The position numbers were made by a program, and so were the translations under genes. A stretch of DNA of 64,000 bases, from contig NZ_JACHJJ010000010.1 in assembly GCF_014203605.1 (NCBI RefSeq), positions 62,001 to 126,000 of the forward strand, read 5' to 3'. Below are positions 7,314-15,857 of this stretch, in pieces; position 1 is the stretch's first letter; each line of letters starts with the position of its first letter. The notes beneath the pieces were generated by a model. The model did not search any database and was not told the origin of the DNA. It was given only the letters and a program-made list of their open reading frames with translations. Source of the DNA: Thiemannella venezuelensis (lineage in GTDB: Bacteria > Actinomycetota > Actinomycetes > Streptosporangiales > Streptosporangiaceae).

Positions 7314-8603
7314 TCACGGGGACGCGGCCCCGGCCGGGGGAGAGGCGAGCAGGCGGTCCAGGACGCGCACGCCGAACTCGAGGCCCTCGACCGGGACCCG
7401 CTCGTCCACGCCGTGGAACATGCCGTGGTAGTCGAGGCCGGGGGTGAGCATCAGGGGGGCGAAGCCGTACCCGGCGATGCCGATGCCGGCGAAGGACTTG
7501 GCGTCGGTGCCGCCCGACATCACGTACGGCACCGGCCGCGCGTCCGGGTCCTCGGCCCGCAGCGCGGCGCAGAGCCCGTCGTAGAAGGGGGAGTCCATCG
7601 GCGCGGAGGGGGCGTCCTCCAGGTTGACGAACTCGCGGGTCACCTTGGGACCCAGCAGCCGGTCGACCGTCTCCAGGAACTCCTCGCGCAGCCCCGGCAG
7701 GAACCGGCCGTCCACGTGGGCCACGGCGGAGCCGGGCACCACGTTGACCTTGTAGCCGGCCTCCAGCATCGTCGGGTTGGCCGAGTTGCGGATCTGCGCC
7801 CTGAACAGGGCGCCGGCGGGGCCGAGCCGGTCGGCCTCGGCCTCCAGCCGGTCCCGGTCGACCCGCTCGCCCAGGATCTCCTCCAGCGAGGAGAGCAGCG
7901 CCTCGACGGCGGGCGTCAGCCGTACCGGCCAGCGGTGGGCGGCGAGCCGGGACAGCGCGTGGCAGAGCTCGGCGACCGCGTTGTCCACCGGCGGGCGGGA
8001 GCCGTGACCGGCGACGCCGCGGGCGGTCAGCCGCATCCAGGCGGTGCCGCGCTCGCCCACCGCGACGGGGTAGATCCGCGCGCCCGGCGCCTGCACGCTG
8101 TAGCCGCCCGACTCGCTGATCGCCTCGGTGCAGCCGTCGAACAGCTCCCGGTGGCGGGTGACCGCGTGGCGCGCGCCGTACTCGCCGGTGGCCTCCTCGT
8201 CGGCGAGGAACGCCAGCACCAGGTCGCGGCCGGGCCGCACGCCGCGCCGCGCCCAGCCGAGGACCAGGGCGAGCGTCATCGCCAGCGTGCCCTTCATGTC
8301 CACCGCGCCCCGGCCCCAGACGCAGCCGCCGGCGACCTCCCCGGAGAACGGGTGGATCCGCCAGTCGGCGGGTTCGGCGGGGACCACGTCGAGGTGGCCG
8401 TGGACCAGCAGGGCCTCGGGCGAGTCGCCGGGAATCCTGGCGACCACGCTGGTGCGGTGCGGAGCCGGCTCGAAGACGACCGGCTCGACGCCGGCGTCCG
8501 ACAGCAGCCCGGCGACGTACTCGGCCGCCGGGCGCTCGCCGGGGCCGGGGTTGGTGGTGTCGAACCTGATCAGGTCCGAGCAGATCCGTGCGACCTCGCT
8601 CAT
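7314..8603 (-). CDS. M20-family metallopeptidase/deacylase
   Basis: A 429-residue M20/ArgE/DapE-type zinc hydrolase. The metal-binding HGHLDVVPA and the following GRGAVDMKG supply the first His and the bridging Asp. The catalytic and metal Glu pair lies in LAFLADEEATGEYGARH. The inserted dimerisation domain follows (GHGSRPPVDNAV), and the last metal His is in GLDYHGMFHGVDE. It probably removes an acyl or peptidyl group from amino acids in the cytoplasm; the substrate cannot be told from sequence. The start MSEVARIC is preceded by GAGGAG. An upstream in-frame ATG at 8666 lacks a ribosome site. The gene is downstream of, and co-oriented with, the PASTA protein. Confidence 0.88.
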   Translation of the reverse strand: MSEVARICSDLIRFDTTNPGPGERPAAEYVAGLLSDAGVEPVVFEPAPHRTSVVARIPGDSPEALLVHGHLDVVPAEPADWRIHPFSGEVAGGCVWGRGAVDMKGTLAMTLALVLGWARRGVRPGRDLVLAFLADEEATGEYGARHAVTRHRELFDGCTEAISESGGYSVQAPGARIYPVAVGERGTAWMRLTARGVAGHGSRPPVDNAVAELCHALSRLAAHRWPVRLTPAVEALLSSLEEILGERVDRDRLEAEADRLGPAGALFRAQIRNSANPTMLEAGYKVNVVPGSAVAHVDGRFLPGLREEFLETVDRLLGPKVTREFVNLEDAPSAPMDSPFYDGLCAALRAEDPDARPVPYVMSGGTDAKSFAGIGIAGYGFAPLMLTPGLDYHGMFHGVDERVPVEGLEFGVRVLDRLLASPPAGAASP

Positions 8604-8681
8604 TGGAGAACACTCCTCGAATCCGGTTGCCCGCCCTGCGGGCCCTGTGCGCCGGCCGCCCGCCATGCCCGCTCCCCGCGC

Positions 8682-9419
8682 TCAGAACCGCGGGATCTCG
8701 GCCAGGTACAGGGTGATCGGCTGGGTGCTCACGGCCCTCGCGTCCGGTGCGGGGGACTGGGAGGTCACCCGCCAGCCGGAAGGGTCCCCGACGGTGGCCG
8801 GGACGAGGGAGATGGCGTAGAACCCGGCCGACTGCAGCCGGTCCTGCGCGGTCGCCCCGTCCGCGCCGCGCACGTCGGGCACGATGAGCTCCGGGGCGGA
8901 CGGGGCTCCGTCCGCCCCGGAGGCGGGCGCCCTCGTGCGGGGGGCGCCGGTCTCCGGGAACGGCGTGCCGCCGGGAGGGGCGGTGCCCTCCGGGGCCGGG
9001 GTGAAGACCGGCGGGACGGAACGGGTCCCGGCCGGAGGCGGGGGAGAGCCGCCGGTCAGGAAGATCACCACCCCCGCCAGCACGCTGCCCGCGATCGTCA
9101 GCGCGGACATCGCGGTCACCGGGTTCCCCGGCGCGGGGGAGGAGCCCGGAGGCGGCGCGTGCGGCGGAGCCTGGAGGACCGCGGGGAGCGGCGCGCGCAA
9201 CGGCACCGGCGGGACCGGAAGGTACGGCGGGTCCTGCCCGGCCGCCGGAGGGGGCGGGTACGGCGGGGCCTGGAGGGGCACCGGCCCCGGAGCCGGTGGC
9301 GGGGCGGGGCGGGAGCCGGGCGGCGGGGACCAGGGGAGGCCGGGCGGCGGGAACGCGGTCCCGGAGCCGCGACCGGGCCGTGGGTGGTTCAACGCCGGAC
9401 CCCCATTCCCCCTGCGCAC
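8682..9419 (-). CDS. Membrane protein with proline-rich N-terminus and one C-terminal PASTA domain
   Basis: About 245 residues. A proline/glycine-rich cytoplasmic stretch is followed by one membrane helix (MSALTIAGSVLAGVVIFL), a Pro/Thr-rich linker and a single PASTA domain (VPDVRGADGATAQDRLQSAGF). PASTA domains bind peptidoglycan fragments or lipid II; here there is no kinase domain. The start is uncertain. The frame is open to 9521, but a -10-like TAAAGT lies at 9454-9449, so I place the start at GTG 9419 next to GGAGG, with TTG 9392 behind a GGGGG as the alternative. The gene is divergent from the SWIM gene at 9563. Confidence 0.7.
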   Translation of the reverse strand: MRRGNGGPALNHPRPGRGSGTAFPPPGLPWSPPPGSRPAPPPAPGPVPLQAPPYPPPPAAGQDPPYLPVPPVPLRAPLPAVLQAPPHAPPPGSSPAPGNPVTAMSALTIAGSVLAGVVIFLTGGSPPPPAGTRSVPPVFTPAPEGTAPPGGTPFPETGAPRTRAPASGADGAPSAPELIVPDVRGADGATAQDRLQSAGFYAISLVPATVGDPSGWRVTSQSPAPDARAVSTQPITLYLAEIPRF

Positions 9420-9562
9420 GTCCTCCACGCGAACGGCGTCCAACCGTGACTTTATGCGCCTCGCGCGGAGATCGGCCGCCACGGCCGTATCGGTTCCGTC
9501 ACGGGCGGACGGGCGGCGCACCTGAATCGCTTTTGTCAGGGCCGAGCCCTAATGTCCGCGGC

Positions 9563-10897
9563 ATGACGAATGCGGTGCAGGCATACACCTATGCCGGTCC
9601 CTCCGCCCTCGCGGAGGGTCATCTCGGGTTGTCGACCTCCGGGGGCAGGACGGCCACGGGCTTCCTCGACCACCCGCGGTTCTTCAGCGGGCTGCTCACC
9701 CAGGCCGCGCCCGCCGCGGCGGGACTGCTCGCGGTGGCGGACGTGGCGCTGGCCCGCTACCACCGGCCGCAGCCGGGCTTCACCCGCGACCCCGTGGTGA
9801 CCTGCGGCGGCGACCGGCTCCGCTTCGAGTCCTTCTCCGCCTGCGGCGGCGTCTACGCCCGCCTCGACGTGCTCGGCCCCGCCCTCGACGGCGAGGTGTT
9901 CGACCGGGGCACCACCAACGTGGACGTGAACAACCCGCTGCGCGAGGCGCTGGCCCGGGTCGGCGGCCGGGACCCGCTGCACGTCGGCGTCGGTCCCGAC
10001 GAGCTGACCGTGACCACGATGGACGGCGCGGTGGTGGAGAAGAAGGTGCCGCTGCCCGCCCGGTGGCTGCGCGGCTTCGCCGAGGTGCAGGTGATCGCCG
10101 CCGGGTTCGACCTCCGCGCCGAGCTGCCCGGCCCGCAGGCCGTTCGGTTCCTGCGCAGCCTGCCCCGGCGGGCGGCGGCCGAGGTGTGGGCGGTGCCGGC
10201 CGGGCGGGAGCTGCGGGTCTCCGACCGGCACGCGGCCGGAGGGGTGCACCTGGCCGGGGTCGGACGGCTGTCCACGATGACGCCGCTGCTGCGCTTCGCC
10301 AAGGCCCTGCGGGTGTACGGCCCGGCGGGTGCGTCCGCCGGGTCCGGCTCCAGCGCCTGGGAGCTGGAGCTGCCCGGAATGCGCTACACGCTGGCCCTGT
10401 CCCCGCAGGCCTGGCGCGGCTTCTCCGGCGAGGGGGCGGTCCTCGACGACCTCGCCCGCGACGAGACCGCCGAGGACGCCGACCTGGTCGGCGTCCTGCT
10501 CGACTTCGAGCCCACCCTGGAGCCGGGCGTGCTCGCCGAGCGCTCCGGGCTGTCCCCGCAGCGGGTGCGCGCCGCCCTCACCCAGCTCGGCACCGCGGGC
10601 CGGGTCGGCTACGACCTCGCCGAGGCCGCGCACTTCCACCGCGAGCTGCCCTACGACCGCGCCCACGTCGCGGCGCTCAACCCCCGCCTCACCTCGGCCC
10701 GCAGACTCGTCGAGGCGGGCGCCGTCCGGCTGACCGGCGGGGACTCCGCGGAGGTCACCACCGGCGGCGGCGTGCGGCGGGTCCGGATCGAGGAGGGCTC
10801 GTGCACCTGCGAGTGGTGGTACGACCACCGGGGCTCGCGCGGCCCCTGCAAGCACGTGCTCGCCGCCCGGATCGCCCTGCGGGAGGTTCCGGCGTGA
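9563..10897 (+). CDS. SWIM zinc-finger protein
   Basis: A 444-residue protein with a C-terminal SWIM zinc finger: CTCEWWYDHRGSRGPCKHV from about residue 414, that is CxC...CxH. The preceding body contains a MarR-like helical stretch (LEPGVLAERSGLSPQRVRAALTQLGTAGRVGYD). SWIM fingers bind nucleic acid or protein. The start ATG follows a short spacer after TGTCCGCGGC and may be weakly led or leaderless. The stop overlaps the GTG of the DUF6493 gene (GTGA), so the two proteins are made together. The biological role is unknown. Similar SWIM proteins in actinomycetes sit next to large helical-repeat proteins and ATPases of suspected conflict or stress systems. Confidence 0.85.
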   Translation: MTNAVQAYTYAGPSALAEGHLGLSTSGGRTATGFLDHPRFFSGLLTQAAPAAAGLLAVADVALARYHRPQPGFTRDPVVTCGGDRLRFESFSACGGVYARLDVLGPALDGEVFDRGTTNVDVNNPLREALARVGGRDPLHVGVGPDELTVTTMDGAVVEKKVPLPARWLRGFAEVQVIAAGFDLRAELPGPQAVRFLRSLPRRAAAEVWAVPAGRELRVSDRHAAGGVHLAGVGRLSTMTPLLRFAKALRVYGPAGASAGSGSSAWELELPGMRYTLALSPQAWRGFSGEGAVLDDLARDETAEDADLVGVLLDFEPTLEPGVLAERSGLSPQRVRAALTQLGTAGRVGYDLAEAAHFHRELPYDRAHVAALNPRLTSARRLVEAGAVRLTGGDSAEVTTGGGVRRVRIEEGSCTCEWWYDHRGSRGPCKHVLAARIALREVPA

Positions 10898-13800
10898 CCG
10901 CGTGGGACGAGGTCCGCGAGCTCATCGACGCGGGCGACGCGGACAAGGTCGCGGCCCGGGTCGCGGAGTTGGACGGGACGGAGCGGCGCGGGGTCGCCCA
11001 GGCGCTGCCCGGCCACATCGCCGCGGCGCGGGAGGCGGCGCACCGGGCCGAGGAGGAGAAGAGGCAGCGACTGCTCGCCGAGCGTCACCGGGCGATGAGG
11101 CTGTCGCAGGAGGAGTTCGACCGCTACGCCACCGAGCGCGGGCTCCCCCGGGAGGGGCGTCGCCGCTGGGCGAGCAACCTGCACGGCGACTGGCTGGACC
11201 GTTCGGGCCCCAGCACGTGCTTCGCCGAGCGCGACGCCTGGATCGACCCGATGCGCGCCGCCGGCGCGGGCACGATCGAGAGCGTGACGGCGGTGATCTC
11301 CTGGCTGAACCGGAGCGACTTCGACCGCTGGAGGTCCCCCGCCGACGCCGCCGGGCCGGTGGCCCGGGCCGTCGCGGCGCGCCCGGCCGCGTGGCGGGCC
11401 GATCTGGCGGTACGGCTGGCGCTGAAGGTCAGAGCGATCCGCGGAGACGTGAGGTGGTACGGCGACCCGGTCGACCGGCACCTGCCGCTGGCGCTGGAGC
11501 TGTTCCGGCGGCTCGGGACGGCGCCGCCCGAGCACGACCCGCTGGTGGTGGGCTGGGTGTCGATGCGGCCGGACGCCGACCGGCTGCGGGAGGACCCGCT
11601 CCTGGACGTGCTGCTGCCGAGGATCTTCCAGGCGGAGGGGGTGGGCCGGGCGCTGCGCGAGGAGCGGGCCGATCCGCCCGCGCCGGACTCGTGGCTGGGA
11701 GTGCTGACGACCCTGGCCGCCGAGGGGCGGATCTCCCGGGAGCTGCTGCTGAGCGGGTGCGCGGGCCGGTTCCTGCGCGGCGGGAGCGCCACCGACCTGC
11801 GTTTCTTCGCGCGCCTGCACGAGTCGCTGAATCCGTCCGAGGCGGAGGTCGCCGGCCGGGCACGGGACTATCTGCGGCTGCTGCCCGTGGCGCCGGGCCC
11901 GGTGGCGGAGCTGGCGCTCAGGCACCTGCGCCGCCTGGACGCGGAGCCGCTGGACCCGGCCGACGTGGTGGAGGCGCTGGAGGGGCTGCTGTTCCGGGCC
12001 GAGGGCGGACTGGTGCGGGCCGGGCTGGCCTGGCTGGAGGAGCGGCTGACGGCGGGCCCGGGGCGGGCCGACGAGCTGGCCCCGGCGCTGGCCTCGGCCC
12101 TGGGCCACGAGGCGCGGGCCGTACAGGAGAAGGCCGTGGTGCTGGCGGTCAGGCACGCCGCGCTGTTCTCCCCGCCCGGCGCGGAGGCGCTGCGGGAGGC
12201 GGCCGGGCCGCTCCCGCCGGACCTGCACAACCGGATGGCCGGGGTCTTCGGCGGGGAGCTCCGGCCCGAGCCCGAGCCGGAACCCGAGCCGGAGGAGGTC
12301 CTCGTCCCGCGCGCGATCCCGACGCTGCCCGCCCCCACGGCGTTCCCGCCGGTGCCGGAGACGCCCCGGGCGGTGGCCGAGCTGTACGGGAAGGACGGCT
12401 GGGCCGCCGCCGAACGTTTCCTCGCAGGGTTCGTCCGCCACGCCGCGCGGGACCGGGACGGGCTCCGCGCCGCGCTGGCCGCGCACCGGGCCCCGATCAC
12501 GGACAGGGACCTGTGGTGGTATCCGGAGGAATGGGCCGCCGCGCTCCTGGCGGAGCTCGCCGAACCCGGAGCGGGGTGTGTTCCGGAAGGGTCCGCCTTC
12601 CTGGACGGGGCACGCCGATTCCCGGACGAGGCCGGCCGGACGGCCGGGTCCGCGCCGTTCACCGCACCGCCCCGGCCCGCCGCGGACCGCATCCCCGGCA
12701 CGCAGGAGGCCTCCGCGCCGCACCGGTTCATCCTCAGGCGGTACGCGGAGATCCTCACCGCGCTGCGGGACGGCGCGCTCCCGCCGCTGCTGCTGGCCAC
12801 GCCCACGCTCGGCACCGGCCACCTGGACCCGGCCGAGCTGGTCGCCCGGCTGGCGGAGCTGGAGGAGGCAGGGGCGGAGCCGCTCCCCACCGACCTGCTG
12901 CAGGCGCTCCTGCGGCTGCCCCGGACGGACGCCGACCCGGCCGTGACGGCCCGGGCCGCCGCGCTGACCTCCGCCGCCGGTCGCGAGGCGGCCCGGTGGC
13001 TGGCCGGGGGAGTGCTGCCCGACCCGGAGGTGACCGTCCGGTGGTTCTGCTCTCCCGGGCAGGAGAGCGGCTGGTGGAGGGGAGAGGCCGCGCGGGAGTG
13101 GTGGACGGGCGGCGAGCGCCCGGCCGGGCACTGGCTCGACGGGTGCGAGCCGGCGGGGGAGCCGAAGCCCTGGCAGGCGATGGCGGTGGTCTCCATCGCC
13201 CCTGCCGGACCCGGGGAGCCCGCGGCCGGCGGGTCCGGGCCGCTCGGGCGCGCCGTGGCCGCGTTCACCGCGGAGCTGCTGGTCCCGCCGCTCCCGATCG
13301 CCGAGGAGGCGGTCGGGTACTACGGCAAATGCGCGGACTGGTGGCCGGGCGTCATGCCGTCCCACCGGGAGGTGGTCGCCGCGCACCTGGTCCCGATCCG
13401 GTTCTGGAAGGGACGCGACGCCGGGTCCGTCCACAGACGGCTCACCGACCTCGCCGTGCTGCAGGGCCCGGCCGGACAGGCGGTCGCGCTGCTCCTGGCC
13501 GAGCGGCTCGCCGCGGGCCCGGCCGTGCACCCGCTCCGCGCCCTGCAGCACCTCGCCGCCGGCGGGGCGCTGCCCGCCGCCGCCCTCGGCGCGGAGCTCG
13601 GGCAGCGGGTGCGCCGGGGCTGGGCCGCGATCGAGAACGTACGGGCGGTCCTGGAGGACGCCGTCCGGCAGGGCGCCCACCGCGAGGCCTGGGCGGTGAC
13701 GGCCGCCCTTTTGCCCGCGGTCCTCCCCGCCCCCGGCGTACGGCCCCGCAAGGTCCTGCTGGACTTCCTCACCTTCGCCCGCAAGGTCGCCGGATGGGCC

Positions 13801-13929
13801 GGGGCGTCCGGGGAGATCCCCGAGGTCGCCGCGGTGGCCGCCCGGCGGGGCGGCAACCGGCTTTTTCAGGAATGCCGCAGCCTGCACGCTCTTCTGACGT
13901 CCGGGAGGCAGGAGGGGGACGAGCCCTGA
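10894..13929 (+). CDS. Large DUF6493-type helical-repeat protein
   Basis: A 1011-residue protein beginning with GTG overlapping the SWIM stop. The N-terminal ~400 residues are leucine/alanine-rich helical hairpins of HEAT or TPR character. A proline-glutamate linker (near residue 460) leads to a more globular C-terminal half with many Trp residues (DLWWYPEEWAAALL, WWRGEAAREWWTGG, YYGKCADWWPG). There is no signal peptide or membrane helix, so it is cytosolic. I assign it to the DUF6493 group by overall pattern. That group has no known function but regularly accompanies a SWIM protein. The last 64 bases overlap the 3' end of the convergent nucleoside hydrolase gene. Confidence 0.75.
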   Translation: MTAWDEVRELIDAGDADKVAARVAELDGTERRGVAQALPGHIAAAREAAHRAEEEKRQRLLAERHRAMRLSQEEFDRYATERGLPREGRRRWASNLHGDWLDRSGPSTCFAERDAWIDPMRAAGAGTIESVTAVISWLNRSDFDRWRSPADAAGPVARAVAARPAAWRADLAVRLALKVRAIRGDVRWYGDPVDRHLPLALELFRRLGTAPPEHDPLVVGWVSMRPDADRLREDPLLDVLLPRIFQAEGVGRALREERADPPAPDSWLGVLTTLAAEGRISRELLLSGCAGRFLRGGSATDLRFFARLHESLNPSEAEVAGRARDYLRLLPVAPGPVAELALRHLRRLDAEPLDPADVVEALEGLLFRAEGGLVRAGLAWLEERLTAGPGRADELAPALASALGHEARAVQEKAVVLAVRHAALFSPPGAEALREAAGPLPPDLHNRMAGVFGGELRPEPEPEPEPEEVLVPRAIPTLPAPTAFPPVPETPRAVAELYGKDGWAAAERFLAGFVRHAARDRDGLRAALAAHRAPITDRDLWWYPEEWAAALLAELAEPGAGCVPEGSAFLDGARRFPDEAGRTAGSAPFTAPPRPAADRIPGTQEASAPHRFILRRYAEILTALRDGALPPLLLATPTLGTGHLDPAELVARLAELEEAGAEPLPTDLLQALLRLPRTDADPAVTARAAALTSAAGREAARWLAGGVLPDPEVTVRWFCSPGQESGWWRGEAAREWWTGGERPAGHWLDGCEPAGEPKPWQAMAVVSIAPAGPGEPAAGGSGPLGRAVAAFTAELLVPPLPIAEEAVGYYGKCADWWPGVMPSHREVVAAHLVPIRFWKGRDAGSVHRRLTDLAVLQGPAGQAVALLLAERLAAGPAVHPLRALQHLAAGGALPAAALGAELGQRVRRGWAAIENVRAVLEDAVRQGAHREAWAVTAALLPAVLPAPGVRPRKVLLDFLTFARKVAGWAGASGEIPEVAAVAARRGGNRLFQECRSLHALLTSGRQEGDEP

Positions 13930-14837
13930 GCGCGGCCGCCGGGGCCGCCCGCGGTCTCTCCGGTGAAGACCCGGAAGAGCCGCTCGTGGTCGATCCCCAC
14001 CGTGATGAACGTCCCGCTCCCGGCCGCCGGGAGCGCGCCCCAGGCGCCGCTCCCGTCCTGGACCATCTCGACCTCCGCCCAGGCGGCGACGGCGCCGTCG
14101 ACGGCGACGCAGGCCGCGGTGGGATCGTGCAGCAGTTTCCCGCCCGGCTTCCTGCGCAGGTAGTGCTCCATGCCCTCGAACAGCAGGGCCAGGCCGGCGG
14201 AGCGGTCCCGCAGGGGCCGCAACCGCTCGTGGAAGCGCCGGTCGTAGACGACGCCGTGGGTGACGTTCTTGGAGACCAGCTCCCGCCGCCCGATGCGGCC
14301 GCCCGAGGACAGCGCGAGCCGGGCGGCCCGCGGCGCGCCGTTGAAGTTGAACGTCGGGCACGTGAGGCGGCCGTCGAACTTGGGCAGCCGGTGCTCGGGC
14401 GCCACGACGTTGTCCCCGGCGAACCCGCCCTGCGCCACCCAGCGGCTCAGCCGTGCCTCCGGGTGCCCGTCGAGCAGCCGCCCGAGGTTGTGCAGGGGTC
14501 CGCCGGTGAGGAGGACGGCCTCCGGATGGTCGCGCAGGGTCCGGGCCGTCAGCTCGGCGGGCCCGGCGTCCGCCGGGGCCGGTGCGGGGGTGCCGAGCCA
14601 GCGGTGGTGGAAGGCCGACACGTGGTCCTTCCCGGTGCCGGGGTCGCAGGCGCCCACCGGGACGTCGTCGCGGCCCAGCCGTCCGAGCACCCGTCTGACC
14701 AGCCCCACCTGGGCCGGGGATCCGGGGGTGACGGTGACGGCGCGCAGCCGCACCGCCGGATGCGTCGCCACCAGGCAGAGGGTCAGCACGTCGTCGGGGT
14801 CCTGGGTCTCGAGGTCGAAGATCAGATCCAGTGTCAC
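13866..14837 (-). CDS. Inosine/uridine-preferring nucleoside hydrolase family protein (variant metal motif)
   Basis: A 323-residue protein beginning MTLDLIFDLETQDPDD. The family's N-terminal calcium motif is normally DxDxGxDD; here it reads D-L-E-T-Q-D-P-D-D, with Glu in place of the second Asp and one extra residue. The rest fits the fold: LTGGPLHNLGRLL, WVAQGGFAGDNVV, CPTFNFNG and the late Asp in LLHDPTAACVA. Such enzymes hydrolyse N-glycosidic bonds of nucleosides in the cytoplasm. The altered motif suggests a subfamily with a different substrate. The C-terminus overlaps the convergent DUF6493 gene by 64 bases, and the tail after GDETAGG-like sequence is probably not part of the fold. Confidence 0.82.
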   Translation of the reverse strand: MTLDLIFDLETQDPDDVLTLCLVATHPAVRLRAVTVTPGSPAQVGLVRRVLGRLGRDDVPVGACDPGTGKDHVSAFHHRWLGTPAPAPADAGPAELTARTLRDHPEAVLLTGGPLHNLGRLLDGHPEARLSRWVAQGGFAGDNVVAPEHRLPKFDGRLTCPTFNFNGAPRAARLALSSGGRIGRRELVSKNVTHGVVYDRRFHERLRPLRDRSAGLALLFEGMEHYLRRKPGGKLLHDPTAACVAVDGAVAAWAEVEMVQDGSGAWGALPAAGSGTFITVGIDHERLFRVFTGETAGGPGGRAQGSSPSCLPDVRRACRLRHS

Positions 14838-15197
14838 GCGGTGCGGCCTCGTTTCCGGTCGGGAATCCTGAACGGCCGCTCACGGTATTGACCGCCGGGA
14901 GGAGAACGCGACCCGTTTTCCAGGGCGCCCGGTCGTCTCCCGGGGCTCCGCCGGCCGGCGTCATCGTCCGGGGCTCCGCCGGTCGGCCGGGTGACGGACC
15001 CGCGGTCACCCGCGGGAGGGACGCCGTACGGCCCGGCGCGGGCTACCTTTCGTACCGGCTCCACCGGGCCGGGCCCTGCTCCCGCCGGGAGCAGGTGCGC
15101 GGCATACGACCTGATCCCCTCTGCATCCCCTCTGCGGAGCGAGGCCGACCCCTCCCCACGCCTGAAGGCGGGAGTCTCCACGCTTCAAGGAGGTTCG
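14838..15197. other. 360-bp divergent intergenic region
   Basis: This separates the nucleoside hydrolase (-) from the SecD-head protein (+). I see no convincing gene. It contains a 15-bp direct repeat CCGGGGCTCCGCCGG at 14940-14954 and 14968-14982, a 9-bp stem-loop CCTGCTCCC/GGGAGCAGG at 15075-15095, and a tandem ATCCCCTCTGC at 15114-15135. The last two could be leader or regulatory elements for the gene at 15198. Confidence 0.5.
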
Positions 15198-15728
15198 ATG
15201 AAGAAGGCGCTTCCCGGGACCCGGCGCAGGACGGCGCCGGCCGTCGCGATCGCGTCGCTCGTGGTCGTCGTGGGGGCGGTCGCGGCGGTCGTGCTGAACC
15301 GCCTCGCCGCGGACGGGCCCCCGTTCACGCTCGCCACCCCGCTCGTCCTGAGGCCCGTGCTGGAAACCGAGTACGACGACTCCTGCGCCGAGGGGTACCT
15401 GCCGAATCCCCGCGGAGACCAGTGCTACCGGCTGGGCGAGGGGATGACGGTCAGACAGGCCCTGGACCTGCGGGAGCAGGAAGCCGAAACGGGTGAATGG
15501 ATGCTCGTCATCCGTTTCACCCCCGCCGACGGTGCCGTGTTCGGCGAGCTGACCGGCCGCCTGGCGGCCCAGTCCGACCCCCTCGACCAGCTCGCCGTCG
15601 TCGTGGACGGGAAGATCGTCACTGTTCCGCGGGTCACGGACCCGATCACCGGTGGGGATGTCCAGCTGACGGGCGGGTGGAGCAGCCGCGAGGAGATCGC
15701 CGTTCACGTCGACCGGCTCACCCCCTGA
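15198..15728 (+). CDS. Single-pass membrane protein with SecD P1-head-like domain
   Basis: A 176-residue protein. The start has a near-perfect AAGGAGG at 15186-15192. After a basic N-terminus comes one membrane helix (VAIASLVVVVGAVAAVVL) and an extracytoplasmic domain. The domain's C-terminal half, IRFTPADGAVFGELT...LAVVVDGKIVTVPRVTDPITGGDVQLTGG, is the signature of the SecD first periplasmic head subdomain (FTxxGAxxFxxLT...LAIVLDGxVxSxPxIxxPITGGxxxITG). None of the SecD export channel is present. Two cysteines (DDSCAEGYLP, RGDQCYRL) could form a disulfide. Such orphan head-domain proteins occur in actinomycetes without known function; binding unfolded exported protein is a guess from SecD. 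Confidence 0.78.
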   Translation: MKKALPGTRRRTAPAVAIASLVVVVGAVAAVVLNRLAADGPPFTLATPLVLRPVLETEYDDSCAEGYLPNPRGDQCYRLGEGMTVRQALDLREQEAETGEWMLVIRFTPADGAVFGELTGRLAAQSDPLDQLAVVVDGKIVTVPRVTDPITGGDVQLTGGWSSREEIAVHVDRLTP

Positions 15729-15857
15729 CGGAGGGCGCGGACCCGCCGGACGCGGTACCGCGGCGGCCGGGTGCCGCTGCGGGCGTTCTTCCGGGTCGAG
15801 CGTGGCGGCCGCCCGGGAGACGAGCTCCCGGGCGGCCGGGCCGGTGAGGACGTACGC

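Noticed and set aside
10651-15009. A 1452-codon open frame on the minus strand
   Set aside because: It is the GC-driven shadow of the SWIM, DUF6493 and nucleoside hydrolase genes: low-complexity Arg/Gly/Pro/Gln sequence, no family resemblance, while the other frames encode recognisable proteins.
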